Below, piece after piece: positions 37,632-47,071 of a stretch of DNA of 64,000 bases. The stretch comes from SURF-28 sp034521465 (GTDB lineage: Bacteria; Bacteroidota; Ignavibacteria; Ignavibacteriales; Melioribacteraceae). Position numbers and translations under genes: made by a program. Positions within the stretch are counted from its first letter, which is position 1; each line of letters opens with the position of its first letter. The notes below the pieces were generated by a model. That model ran no database searches, was not told where the DNA came from, and saw only the letters and a program-made list of their open reading frames with translations. The DNA is taken from positions 1-64,000 of the forward strand of contig JAXHMN010000011.1 in the NCBI GenBank assembly GCA_034521465.1. Reading direction: 5' to 3'.

Positions 37632-38858
37632 TTATTTTTCTCTTGTAGTCAATGATCTAAAATCGTTACCCGACGGATTTTGGAAAATTTGCAGATCGAA
37701 TAACGGAACAACCGATAAAATATGATCGAAAATATCCGATTGAATATCTTCATACTGAACCCATGCCGTGGTTGTTGCGAAAACATAAATCTGAATAGGA
37801 AGACCGTCTGGCCCGGGTTGAAGCTGTCTTACGATAAAAGTGAGATCTTTATGAACATCATCCCTTTGCTTCAGATATTCTTTTAAATAAGCACGGAATG
37901 TACCGACGTTTGTTAATCTTCTTCCGTTAATCAATTGTGTAGTATCAAACTTTTTTTCTTCGTTGTATTTTTTAACTTCCTCTTTCTTCTTGGTTATGTA
38001 ATCTTTTAAAAGTTGAAATTTCTCAAAACGACTCAGCATTTCTTCATCACAAAATTTAATTGAATTTTGGTCTAAGTAGATTGAACGCATAATCCGTCTG
38101 CCGCCGCTTTGCTGCATTCCGCGCCAGTTTTTGAAGCTGTCTTCAATCAATTTGTAAGTCGGAATGACTGTAATGGTTTTATCCCAGTTTTGTACTTTAA
38201 CGGTATGAAGAGCAATGTCTATAACATCGCCGTCGGCTCCGTATTTTGGGACGTCAATCCAATCACCTTTTTTTATTAAATCGTAAGAAGAAATTTGAAC
38301 GCTTGCAACAAATGAAAGTATTGTGTCTTTGAATACTAAAATTATAACAGCGGTTAATGCGCCTAAACCTCCGAGGATTGCCCAAGGAGATTGACCGGTG
38401 AGTGAAGTAATTATCAAAATTGTTCCGAAGATAAACAATATAATTTTGACTACCTGAACATAACCTTTAATTGGGCGATCCTGAAAACGTTCAATTCGTT
38501 CATAGACTTCAACTACCCCGGTAAGCAGCGAACTAATTGTAAGTAAAATAAATAGTATAATAAGCCCTGTCGAAAAACGCGAGATGAAAGTTTGAAAATC
38601 GGGAGCGAGATAAGAAAAATTTATTATTACTAGAAATGGAGCAATTAAAGAAATCCTTCTTAATACTTTTTCACTTAAGAGAATATTATCCCAATCGGTT
38701 TTTGTACGAGTAACAAATTCACGAATAATTCGTAAAACAATTTTTTTTGTGATTAAATAAACGATGAATGCAAGAACAAATACGCCTAAAAGGAAAATAT
38801 TTTCCTGTAAAAACGGATACTGCTCAAGCCAATTTTTGATGTCTTCAATAAATTTCAT
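37632..38858 (-). CDS. MscS-family mechanosensitive channel (YbdG-like)
   Basis: 408 residues. About five N-terminal helices are followed by the pore helix and MscS beta domain (ILGGLGALTAVIILVFKDTILSF, then KKGDWIDVPKYGADGDVIDI). The soluble part contains an insertion (CDEEMLSRFEKFQLLKDYI to NGRRLTNVGTFRAYL) characteristic of YbdG/MscM-type channels, and the end matches that group (FATTTAWVQYEDIQSDIFDHIL). It would release osmolytes under membrane tension. It is one of two MscS-type genes in the window (the other is at 60166-61088), and they are clearly different subfamilies. Confidence 0.85.
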   Translation of the reverse strand: MKFIEDIKNWLEQYPFLQENIFLLGVFVLAFIVYLITKKIVLRIIREFVTRTKTDWDNILLSEKVLRRISLIAPFLVIINFSYLAPDFQTFISRFSTGLIILFILLTISSLLTGVVEVYERIERFQDRPIKGYVQVVKIILFIFGTILIITSLTGQSPWAILGGLGALTAVIILVFKDTILSFVASVQISSYDLIKKGDWIDVPKYGADGDVIDIALHTVKVQNWDKTITVIPTYKLIEDSFKNWRGMQQSGGRRIMRSIYLDQNSIKFCDEEMLSRFEKFQLLKDYITKKKEEVKKYNEEKKFDTTQLINGRRLTNVGTFRAYLKEYLKQRDDVHKDLTFIVRQLQPGPDGLPIQIYVFATTTAWVQYEDIQSDIFDHILSVVPLFDLQIFQNPSGNDFRSLTTREK

Positions 38859-38956
38859 TCTAAATCCATTTAGTTGATTTTATTTCACAACCAAATTTAT
38901 AAAAATAGAATTACACTCCTAAATGAATTAGAACAATTTGAGATTATTTTTCTACT

Positions 38957-39871
38957 TTGCAAATTCAAAAAAAAATTTTGTGTGAAAATTTGAAGAATGA
39001 GAATTTCAAAGCTTATCTGGCATATTTTGCAATCTGCATTGTCTGGGGAACAACCTACCTTGCAATTAAAATAGGTGTCACCGATTTACCGCCATTTTTA
39101 TTTGCCGGCTTTAGATGGTTGGTCATCGGGCCGCTTTTCTTTTTATTCCTTGTATTAAGAAAGTTTGCTTTACCAAGTTGGAAGGATATAAAACATCTTG
39201 CAGTAGTTGGGTTCTTTATTTTAGGAGTGGGAAATGGATTGGTGGTCTTTGGTGAACAGTGGCTGCCAAGCGGCTTAACTTCGCTTTTAATTACAACGCT
39301 TCCGTTTTGGATAGTGGGAATTGAATCCGGTGTACCAAGTGGTCCAAGATTAAACTCAACAATTATCTTTGGTTTGTTAGTTGGCTTAAGTGGTGTAGGA
39401 GTAATTTTTAGTGAAAATATAACACAAATATGGAAAGCAGATTACTTTCCCGGAATAGTAAGTTTATTAATCGCAATGATGTCTTGGGGCGGTGGTACGG
39501 TTTATTCAAAATATAACAAAGTGAGTGTACATCCATTGATGGGAGCATCAATTCAGATGCTCGTTGCCGGTATTTTACAAACTTCGCTTGGATTTTCTTT
39601 AGGAGAATGGGAAAGATTTTATTTTACAACAGAAAGTTTTTATGCATTCATTTATTTAGCGTTTGTCGGTTCTGTAATTGGTTATGGCTCTTATATGTAT
39701 GCTGTTCAGCATTTGCCGATTTCTTTTGTATCAACTTATACATATATAAATCCGGTGATTGCTTTGTTCTTGGGTTGGCTAGTATTGGAAGAAGCAATTA
39801 ATTTACAAATTATTATCGGGGCAGTAATAATTTTTGCAGGTGTTACATTAGTAAGAAGGGGAACCAAGTAG
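38957..39871 (+). CDS. EamA/DMT-superfamily transporter
   Basis: A 304-residue inner-membrane protein with ten helices in two EamA repeats: YFAICIVWGTTYLAIKIGV near the start and SLLIAMMSWGGGTVYSKYNK at the second. The family exports amino acids, metabolites or drugs, and this member's substrate cannot be told. The frame begins with TTG 38957; other TTG candidates at 38978 and 38990 are also in frame, so the exact start is unsettled. There is no upstream partner. The 3' end is unusual because a terminator-like hairpin includes the last codons and the stop. Confidence 0.8.
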   Translation: MQIQKKILCENLKNENFKAYLAYFAICIVWGTTYLAIKIGVTDLPPFLFAGFRWLVIGPLFFLFLVLRKFALPSWKDIKHLAVVGFFILGVGNGLVVFGEQWLPSGLTSLLITTLPFWIVGIESGVPSGPRLNSTIIFGLLVGLSGVGVIFSENITQIWKADYFPGIVSLLIAMMSWGGGTVYSKYNKVSVHPLMGASIQMLVAGILQTSLGFSLGEWERFYFTTESFYAFIYLAFVGSVIGYGSYMYAVQHLPISFVSTYTYINPVIALFLGWLVLEEAINLQIIIGAVIIFAGVTLVRRGTK

Positions 39872-39882
39872 TTCCCCTTCTT
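39853..39882. terminator. Strong hairpin overlapping the EamA stop codon
   Basis: AAGAAGGGGAAC pairs perfectly with GTTCCCCTTCTT around loop CAAGTA, a 12-bp stem. The left arm encodes the last residues (VRRGTK region) and the stop lies in the loop. It can terminate both the EamA gene and the convergent 61-residue gene. Confidence 0.75.
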
Positions 39883-39888
39883 CAAAAT

Positions 39889-40074
39889 TTAACCGAGCCA
39901 CAACTCGCTTGTGATGATTTTGTCTTCCTTCTTCTCATGTGGTAATTTTTTATCAAGTATTGAAGAAGGAGCTTTGGGTTTTAGTTTTACCTCGTCAGAA
40001 ATTTTTGTGTTTCGGTTCAGCATCCTTACCCAATTCTCATAATTTACCATATTGCTAATCTTAGCATGTTCCAT
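39889..40074 (-). CDS. Small hypothetical protein (61 aa)
   Basis: Not recognised. It is hydrophilic and rich in Lys, with no signal peptide or helix; central segment WVRMLNRNTKISDEVKLKP and end SELWLG. The evidence that it is a real gene is a near-perfect Shine-Dalgarno, GGGAGGTGA, placed five bases before ATG 40074, and a terminator hairpin just past the stop. Sequence style resembles small cytosolic accessory proteins. No function proposed. Confidence 0.55.
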   Translation of the reverse strand: MEHAKISNMVNYENWVRMLNRNTKISDEVKLKPKAPSSILDKKLPHEKKEDKIITSELWLG

Positions 40075-40336
40075 AGGTCACCTCCCATTAATTCACTGAA
40101 CACACCTATATATTAATGAAAATTATACGAAAGTCAAGAGCAATCGGTGGTAATAAAATCGGATACTCAGAAGTAAAACTCTCCTTGAAGAAAATAAGCG
40201 TACGCTAATATTAAATCTCATAAAACATGATTTAAAATGATAAAAGGTTTACTAGTACGTTCATAATTGAAAGATAATATTTAGATAAAAATATCTTTCC
40301 AATAACCGTTGTCTGATTCCCGTACTATTTTGGAAG

Positions 40337-40407
40337 AATTTACGACAGGTTTAGAATTTTTGCTTATGCTAATTTACGACAGAGTTTAGAAGTTTTTTGC
40401 TTATGCT
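40337..40407. repeat. Imperfect tandem repeat (34 and 37 nt)
   Basis: Two copies of AATTTACGACAG...TTTAGAA...TTTTTGCTTATGCT stand head to tail at 40337-40370 and 40371-40407. The second copy differs by small indels. The array ends at the putP stop codon. The rest of the 40075-40336 gap shows no gene. Confidence 0.7.
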
Positions 40408-40408
40408 A

Positions 40409-41908
40409 TTACTCCTCAGCATTTAAGTCTTTAATAATTCTGTACCTATTGGTGGGCTTTATTGCAAGACTAAACACAATCGTCAAAAATGTGGAAATTA
40501 AAAACGCCGGTACTAATTCATAAAGAAAATTGTTTAATACCTCTACAGATTTCCAAATAATTACTGTCAGCATCCCACCAATAAACCCAGCTGCAACACC
40601 GTATTTATTTGTTTTACGCCAAAATAGAGAAAGCAGCAAAGGGGGACCAAAGGCAGCGCCCAAACCGCCCCATGCAAATAGCACTAACCAAAAAACTAAA
40701 TCCTGTGCAATGTATCCAAAGACAAAAGCAGCTAACATTAGAAGAAAAATTATCAATCGAGAATATAGAACAAGTTGTTTGTCGGTCAATTCTTTGTGTG
40801 GCGCAATGATCTTTTGATAAATGTCTCTGATAATTGATGAGGCACTGACGAGCAGCATTGAATCTGCAGTTGACATGATTGCGGCTAATATCGAAGCGAT
40901 TATAATCCCAAATAATACCGGGTGAAGATGAATTTGTGCGAGGTATGGAAAGATACTTTCCGGATCACCATCCGGCAGAGTTGTTGCACTCATAAAATAA
41001 GCTCTGCCAACTAATCCAATTAATACTGCGGCAGCTGCCATTAAAATATTCCAAAATGTTCCGACGTAAGCACTGAAACGCAACTGCTCGGATTTTTCAA
41101 TCGACATATATCGCACTAAAATATGCGGGTTGCCGGGCGAGCCCAAGCCAATTCCTACAAAGCCGATCAACGCTCCGGTACTTAATGCAAAGGGATCAAT
41201 AAACGCAGAGTCATATCTATCAAGCGCAGTGATGACTTGATCAATCCCACCAAAATCAACTATTGCAACAATTGGCAGAACAAACAATGCGATCAACATA
41301 AACAATGCTTGAATAACATCCGTAATTGATACAGCAAGAAAACCACCGAGCAAAGTATAAACTATCACAATAATTGCGGTAATTACAATTCCGGTGAATT
41401 GGCTTACCTCAAAACTTGCGCTGAATGCTTTCCCTCCCGCGTTTAATTGAGCGCTTATGTAAGCAGTCATAAAAACAACAATGATAATCACCGAAAGAAT
41501 TCTCAACATGTGTGTGGAATCGTTGTGACGAGATTCAAAGTAGTCCGGTATTGTTAGATTATCATAGTTCTCTGTTTGATCCCTCAAACGAGGAGCGGCA
41601 AAAATGAACATCAAATATTCTACAATAATATAACCGACGGCAGCCCAAATTGCAGAAAGACCTTGAATATATGCCATACCGGTCAACCCAATCAAAAGCC
41701 AACTGCTTCTGCCGGATGCAACCGCGCTTAAAGCTACAACAAATTTATTCATCTTTCTTCCGCCCAAGAAAAATTCATTTAGACCTCGAGAAGAAAAACG
41801 TGTGCTGAGCAAGCCGACAATTAAAATAATTAAAATGTATCCAATGAATGCGAAAAGTGTGTATTGATTAGCAGTTATTTCAAATGAAGTTGTCTGTTCC
41901 ACAAGCAA
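40409..41908 (-). CDS. putP: Sodium/proline symporter (PutP-like)
   Basis: 499 residues, 13 helices, sodium:solute symporter family. The PutP-type motifs are clear: SAVASGRSSWLLIGLTGMAY (helix 2, Na and proline site), FGGIDQVI and GLGSPGNPHILVRYMS, and IIASILAAIMSTADSMLLVSAS (helix 8-9, Na2 site Ser/Thr). It imports proline or a close analogue with Na+. It is followed within 5 bp of its start by an upstream membrane-protein gene that could share the transcript. With the ornithine aminotransferase at 47072 and arginine deiminase at 57700 it fits an amino-acid-using metabolism, though these are separate transcription units. Confidence 0.88.
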   Translation of the reverse strand: MLVEQTTSFEITANQYTLFAFIGYILIILIVGLLSTRFSSRGLNEFFLGGRKMNKFVVALSAVASGRSSWLLIGLTGMAYIQGLSAIWAAVGYIIVEYLMFIFAAPRLRDQTENYDNLTIPDYFESRHNDSTHMLRILSVIIIVVFMTAYISAQLNAGGKAFSASFEVSQFTGIVITAIIVIVYTLLGGFLAVSITDVIQALFMLIALFVLPIVAIVDFGGIDQVITALDRYDSAFIDPFALSTGALIGFVGIGLGSPGNPHILVRYMSIEKSEQLRFSAYVGTFWNILMAAAAVLIGLVGRAYFMSATTLPDGDPESIFPYLAQIHLHPVLFGIIIASILAAIMSTADSMLLVSASSIIRDIYQKIIAPHKELTDKQLVLYSRLIIFLLMLAAFVFGYIAQDLVFWLVLFAWGGLGAAFGPPLLLSLFWRKTNKYGVAAGFIGGMLTVIIWKSVEVLNNFLYELVPAFLISTFLTIVFSLAIKPTNRYRIIKDLNAEE

Positions 41909-41913
41909 ATAAA

Positions 41914-42375
41914 TTATTGTTGCGAAAGTTGAAGTTCTTCTTCGTTTGTTAATGTTACTTCAACAAATTTATCTTTTGAAGGTCTGTAAACAAAATAAAG
42001 TATTAAAATAAGAACCGCGACAAGTAAATAAATGGTGGAGCCGCTTAAAAGAAATATGACAAGATTGATCACGTTTACACCTTCTATCATAGTCATGAGA
42101 AGTAAGCTAAGACTTCTATAACTATGAACTTTTTCTTCCAAGTTTAACTTTTTATCAATTTTATTTCGTTTTGTAAATAAGTATTTAGTGAAAAGTATTA
42201 CGGTTGTATTGATGCCCAAAACGATTAAAGGAAGAAAAACTACTTCCGATAAAACCGGTTCGATTGTATTTGCAGAATTGAGATAATAAAATAGAAAACC
42301 AATAATCAACTGAGTCAACAGCAAAGTATTAAAAATAATATCGAGTGTTTTAAATGATCTTACAAATGTGTTCAT
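41914..42375 (-). CDS. Hypothetical four-helix membrane protein
   Basis: 153 residues, not recognised. Four hydrophobic segments are visible: IIFNTLLLTQLIIGFLFYY, VVFLPLIVLGINTTVILFT, SLSLLLMTMIEGVNVINLVI and IYLLVAVLILILYFVY. The tail EVTLTNEEELQLSQQ is soluble and acidic. Similar small proteins are common in Bacteroidota near transporters, without assigned function. It ends 5 bp before the putP start on the same strand, so it may be co-transcribed with that symporter. Confidence 0.6.
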   Translation of the reverse strand: MNTFVRSFKTLDIIFNTLLLTQLIIGFLFYYLNSANTIEPVLSEVVFLPLIVLGINTTVILFTKYLFTKRNKIDKKLNLEEKVHSYRSLSLLLMTMIEGVNVINLVIFLLSGSTIYLLVAVLILILYFVYRPSKDKFVEVTLTNEEELQLSQQ

Positions 42376-42399
42376 CTCTTATACTCAGTTTACAAATTA

Positions 42400-42816
42400 T
42401 TAGTCAATGTCAACTAAAAGAAATTTATCTTCAACCTTAACAAATTTGAAAGGAATTTTGAGCTGCTGACTTCCACTTGTAAAAGCAATAACGAGTGTCT
42501 GTAATTGAGTCTCGTCAACTGTTTCTGAAGACGATCTTAAAATTTTGTGTGAATCGCTGATGTCTAAATATGCTTTAATTTTTTTCGCGATTCTTTTGCC
42601 TTGATCAAGTTCTGATTTACTTTTTGGATTAAGTGATGATTTATACTTTCGTGATGAGTTCTCGCCGCTAAAAGCGATTAAACTACAAACAGCTTGGTAG
42701 TTTTTATTTTTACTGAAAGCAAATAATTCACCAACGGTTTTTGAGAGCGCTTCGCTTTCTTGTGCGTTAATTGAAATTCCAATGCTGAAGATCAATCCGA
42801 TCAATAATGTTTTCAT
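42400..42816 (-). CDS. Hypothetical secreted protein
   Basis: 138 residues, not recognised. The signal peptide MKTLLIGLIFSIGISINAQ is convincing. The mature part is Lys- and Ser-rich with one Cys and ends in paired strands (KIPFKFVKVEDKFLLVDID), as in small NTF2- or lipocalin-like periplasmic proteins. It starts with a good GAGGGG site upstream and is separated by 24 bp from the next membrane-protein gene on the same strand. Confidence 0.6.
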   Translation of the reverse strand: MKTLLIGLIFSIGISINAQESEALSKTVGELFAFSKNKNYQAVCSLIAFSGENSSRKYKSSLNPKSKSELDQGKRIAKKIKAYLDISDSHKILRSSSETVDETQLQTLVIAFTSGSQQLKIPFKFVKVEDKFLLVDID

Positions 42817-42910
42817 TTCTTGCCCCTCTATTTTTATAATAGCTTAACCAGTAAATCTAACTCTTATTAAAGTAGAGAATTATGCAATTTGTTTCCATTT
42901 TTAAAAGAAA

Positions 42911-43684
42911 CTAATACTTGAAATGCTTTATCTGCTCACCTTTTTCACCAATTTCGGTCATTGCTTCAATTCCGATTTGCAAGTGTAAGTCAACAAAACG
43001 TTTTGTTACATGTCTGTCGGATTCTTCAGTTTTAATACCTTCGGGCATCATCGGTAGATCGGAAACTAAAAGTAAAGCGCCGCGTGCTATCTGATTTGAA
43101 TAGCCGGTGACAAACAGAGTTGCGGTTTCCATATCAATTCCAATTGCACCTAAATTTCTTAAATAATCTTTGAACTTTTCATCCCACTCCCATACTCTTC
43201 GGTTTGTTGTGTAAACAACTCCGGTTCTGTATTCCATTTTGTGTTGAATGATTTTATTTGAGACAAACTTATGCAGCTTAAATGAAGGAAGAGCGGGCAC
43301 TTCCGGCGGCATATAATCGTTTGACGTTCCTTCACCGCGAATCGCAGCAATCGGTAAGATCAAGTGTCCAAGTTCTGTTGAGTCCTTTAAACCGCCACAC
43401 TTACCGAGAAATAAGACTCCCTTGGGGTGGCGGGCAACTAATAAATCCATAATCGTTGCCGCGTTTGCAGAGCCGATTCCAAAATTAATGATCGACAAAC
43501 CGTTGTTATTTGTTGCGGTTTGCATTGGTTTACCTTCGCCTTTGACCTCACAATCAAAAATTTCCGCAAACTTTGCTACATAATTTTGAAAGTTGGTAAG
43601 CAGCATATAATCACCGAAATCGTCAAGCTCAGTGCCGGTATAACGAGGAAGCCAGTTTTTTGCTATATCAAGTTTTGATCTCAT
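42911..43684 (-). CDS. amn: AMP nucleosidase (short form)
   Basis: 257 residues hydrolysing AMP to adenine and ribose 5-phosphate. It belongs to the nucleoside-phosphorylase fold. The phosphate/ribose region is NNGLSIINFGIGSANAATIMDLL and FLGKCGGL, and the purine-site acid is in GIDMETATLFVTGY. The short form lacks the N-terminal regulatory domain of E. coli Amn, as is usual in Bacteroidota and relatives. Adjacent PAP2-phosphatase gene is only 6 bp away on the same strand, suggesting co-transcription rather than a pathway link. Confidence 0.85.
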   Translation of the reverse strand: MRSKLDIAKNWLPRYTGTELDDFGDYMLLTNFQNYVAKFAEIFDCEVKGEGKPMQTATNNNGLSIINFGIGSANAATIMDLLVARHPKGVLFLGKCGGLKDSTELGHLILPIAAIRGEGTSNDYMPPEVPALPSFKLHKFVSNKIIQHKMEYRTGVVYTTNRRVWEWDEKFKDYLRNLGAIGIDMETATLFVTGYSNQIARGALLLVSDLPMMPEGIKTEESDRHVTKRFVDLHLQIGIEAMTEIGEKGEQIKHFKY

Positions 43685-43690
43685 TAGTAT

Positions 43691-44245
43691 TTACGTTTTT
43701 GTTTGAAAAAGTTTGTTTATCTGTTTTACTGCAAGAGCAAATAGATAGCCAATTAAAGACCCTATCAATGCTCCACCGATAATATCAGAGGGATAATGAA
43801 CTCCCGCATACGGACGAGAGATGGCTAGAAGAAATGCAACCGTAAAAAATGCCCATTTATATCTTGGATAAAGAATAGAAAAAAACACTGCCGCCGCAAA
43901 ATTATTTACAGCATGCGACGAAGGAAATGAAAATGAACTTGTACAACCGGCTAGAATATTTACGTCCGGTAATTCGTTGCACGGTCTAATTCTTCCCACC
44001 CAATTTTTAATTAATGAACTGCTTAATTGATCCGAAACAGTTACTAAAAGAATCATCATTACTGCGGTGATTCTTCCTAATCGTCCTCCTTTGATAACCA
44101 GTATCAGCCAAAATATTGCGTAAACCAAGTACCAATGTTTAACCTCGGTTATAAAGGGAAAGAATTTATCGAATAATGAATTGGATAAAGTATGATTTAA
44201 AAAGTAGAAAATCGTCAGATCAATTTGGTAAAGAAAATCTAACAT
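43691..44245 (-). CDS. PAP2-family membrane phosphatase
   Basis: 184 residues with about five helices. The three PAP2 signature parts are in order: KNWVGRIRP (74-82), PSSHAVN (about 108-114) and SRPYAGVHYPSD (about 144-155), providing the Lys/Arg, His nucleophile assistant and catalytic His. Members dephosphorylate lipid phosphates such as undecaprenyl pyrophosphate or phosphatidylglycerol phosphate. Substrate not determined. It precedes the AMP nucleosidase gene with a gap of 6 bp. Confidence 0.85.
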   Translation of the reverse strand: MLDFLYQIDLTIFYFLNHTLSNSLFDKFFPFITEVKHWYLVYAIFWLILVIKGGRLGRITAVMMILLVTVSDQLSSSLIKNWVGRIRPCNELPDVNILAGCTSSFSFPSSHAVNNFAAAVFFSILYPRYKWAFFTVAFLLAISRPYAGVHYPSDIIGGALIGSLIGYLFALAVKQINKLFQTKT

Positions 44246-44385
44246 TAATAACCAAGATTATGAATTGTTTATATTGTAAGTTACGTTAAGCAAAACACTT
44301 ATTCCAATATATTTAATAAATCACTTTATAAATACGAATAAAATTTGTTATTTTACTTTTCATAAATTCTTTACAGAAGATTGTT

Positions 44386-46717
44386 TTGACAAATTTAAAA
44401 GTTACATCGGAAAAGTCCTATAAATACCGCTACTTCCGTGAGGAAAGTAATCGTTTATTGCTAGCTCCTTTTAGGGCGCTTGCAAAGTTCACTGCAATTG
44501 CGGGACTATTTGCTCTTATCTTTGAAGTAAGATCTTTCCAAGAACATTCCGCAGAAGTTTATCTTGCTAGATTGAGCGCAATTCTAGTTGCATTCGGTTT
44601 ATTGGTTGTCTCCAACACAAAATTTGGAAAGAATCATCCGGTTGCTCTAGTTCATATTCTTTTGTTAACTATTATTGGATCGTTCGGAGTAATAATTTAT
44701 TTGATTCCGGATACAATCGTTTTCAACTCCCACATAATAAGTTTGATAATATTTACCGCTGCACTTTTTCTTAGTTGGGAAGTTGCCAATCAAATTGTAG
44801 TTGCAATTTATTACAATGTTGTTTTTGCAACATCAATTCTTTTTACTGATCGAGCTGTGTATGTTCTTCCAAATATGTTCGAATCTGTTCTTCTTGTGCT
44901 ATTCATAAGTGCGATGGCAGTGGCTGCGAGTTCGATCAATTACAGGTTGAGAAAAGATGCGATTTTCAAATCATTTGAAGTTGCCGCATCGGAAAAGAGA
45001 TTTAGAAATATCTTTGAGAATTCCGCCGAAGGAATTTTTCAAGAATCGATTGATGGAAAATATATAATTGTAAATCCGGCAATGATAAAAATGCTCGGTT
45101 ACAAAGCGCAAGAAGAATTAAAAGCTCTCGATGTTGAAAAAGATGTTTATAAAAATCCGGAAGATAGAAAGACGCTCATTAAACTTCTGCATAAACAAGG
45201 TAAAGTAAAAAATTACCGCCTCGTTCTTAAACGAAAAGATGGAACTCATATAGTCGTTAAATCCAATGTCAGATTAATTACCGATGATGATGAAAACCCT
45301 CTTTATTATGAAGGAAGTCTCCAAGATATAACGCAACAAGTCCAAGCGGAATACGATAGACAAAAAGCGCTGGATGCATTGAAGATGGAAAAAATAAAAG
45401 CCGACCAAGCTGCATCGCGCGCTATTGAAGAAAGCGGTTTTAAAACTCGCTTCCTAGCAAACATGAGTCATGAAGTACGAACTCCGATGAATTCAATACT
45501 CGGTTATCTCGATTTAATTGAAAACGGTCTTTACGAAGATACCGAAGAATTGCATACCTTTGCTAGAAGCGGAAGAATGTCTGCACAGTCACTTCTCGAA
45601 ACCATCAACAATATTTTGGATCTTTCAAAAATTGAAGCTGGCAAAATGGAACTTGATGAAGTTGAGTTCAGCTTGAAGAAAGAAATGGAAAAAGCTATTT
45701 CTATTGTAAGCCAAACCGCTAAAGATAAAAAAGTGAATGTGTATGAAGAGTTTGACGACATGATTCCGCAAACTCTTTTTGGAGATGCAACAAGATATCG
45801 TCAAATTTTATTGAACCTGCTTGCTAATTCCGTTAAGTATACGGAAAACGGACGAATCGATATAAAAATTGAAATGATTGATCAAGACAATGATCTTTTG
45901 GTAATTGAAAGTACAGTTAAGGATACCGGACAAGGTATTTCCAAAGAAGCCCAAAAAGTTTTATTCCGTCCGTTTTCACAAGTTCATAGTGTGAGATCTA
46001 ATAAGCAGGGTACGGGACTAGGTTTAGTTATTTGCAAAGAATTCTGCAACTTGATGGGTGGTGATATTTCTGTTGAAAGTGCGGTTGGTGAAGGAAGCAC
46101 TTTTACGTTTACGGTTAAGCTGGGACTTAAACCTCAGTCATTTGAACAGCAATTGAATTATGATAAGATTGCCAGTAAAACTGAACCGGTTGAAGAAATA
46201 GAAAAAGAAGACCGCATTACGGAAAAAACCGATAACGGAAAATTGAGAGCAACAAAAGAAACAGAAGCAGAACAGGGTGATGCAGACGAGAGAAATGAAT
46301 TCAAAAAGGCGATAGATATTGCAACCTCTTACAGTGATGATAAAAAGCGTGTTCTTCTTGTGGAAGATAATCCGATAAGTCAAAACGTTGAAGCCAAACT
46401 TCTCAAAAGTGTCGGATATGATGTCGATTCTGTTTCAAGCGGGGAAGAAGCAATTAAATCTGCCGCAACCGGAAGATACGATGTTGTTTTAATGGATATT
46501 GAAATGCCCGGCATGGACGGCTTAAAAGCAACTCAAAAAATTAGAGAACTTGAAAGCGAAGCAAAAGATGTACCTGTAATTGCAGTAACCGCTCACTCAA
46601 GTATGAAAGACCGAGAAAAATGTCTCGCCGCAGGATCTGAATGACTACATAGCAAAACCAATCTCAATAAACTTCCTAAAAATGACTATCGATCAGTGGA
46701 TTAATACAAGAAAGTAA
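44386..46717 (+). CDS. Hybrid sensor histidine kinase with PAS and receiver domains (one frameshift)
   Basis: About 777 residues. Five or six helices occupy residues 30-190. A PAS domain follows (RNIFENSAEGIFQESIDGKY, about 205-315, with PAC), then HisKA (FLANMSHEVRTPMNSILGYL), HATPase (NLLANSVKYTENG, DTGQGISKEA, GTGLGLVICKEF) and an acidic linker. The receiver has LLVEDNPISQNVEA and VLMDIEMPGMDG (phospho-Asp). Near 46640 one extra base ends the frame at 46644; removing the T in GGATCTGAAT restores AGLNDYIAKPIS and the stop at 46715-46717. The start is TTG 44386, with AGAAG upstream. There is no adjacent output regulator, so the phosphorelay partner is elsewhere. Confidence 0.85.
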
Positions 46718-46878
46718 ACAATTTAAAATCCTCACTCTTTCCTCTGTAAAGCGATGTTGTCAACTTAGCAAAAAGTTGTGGTCAACAAATATCAATAGTA
46801 ATACAACTATCTATTGAATACTTCTCTATAAGTAGTTATGTATGGAAAGAAATCTGAAAGGAAAAAATAATTATAAAA

Positions 46879-46900
46879 GAACCCGTCGGCTGACGGGTTC
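46879..46900. terminator. Hairpin terminator between hybrid kinase and rocD
   Basis: GAACCCGTC pairs with GACGGGTTC over loop GGCT (9-bp stem). On the minus strand it is followed by TTTTATAATTATTTTTT, making it a good terminator for rocD read-through; it may also end the + strand kinase gene. Confidence 0.7.
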
Positions 46901-46937
46901 AATATGATATAGAGAATAAGAAAAAAAAGAAAATCAA

Positions 46938-47038
46938 CAACCACAGCGTGGTTGAATATGAAGAGATTTGTTCAACCCTCTTAGGGTTGGGATTATCAAT
47001 TTGAATTAAACCTATTCATATTCAATCCCTTCGGGATT
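46938..47038. repeat. Cluster of three REP-like hairpins with an outer inverted repeat
   Basis: Three perfect short hairpins: CAACCAC-AGC-GTGGTTG (46938-46954), CAACCCT-CTT-AGGGTTG (46973-46989) and AATCCC-TTC-GGGATT (47024-47038). The first and last are further linked by TTGAATATGA (46952-46961) and its complement TCATATTCAA (47016-47025), so the whole block can fold as a cruciform. It resembles REP/bacterial interspersed mosaic elements. The remainder of the 46718-47071 gap holds no gene. Confidence 0.7.
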
Positions 47039-47071
47039 TGAAGGAACATCCTATTGAGTAAAGGGTTAGGT

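Noticed and set aside
40337..40407. Short CRISPR remnant
   Set aside because: Copies are directly adjacent with no spacer.
46938..47038. CRISPR array
   Set aside because: The hairpins differ in sequence and have no equal-length spacers, and no cas gene is nearby.
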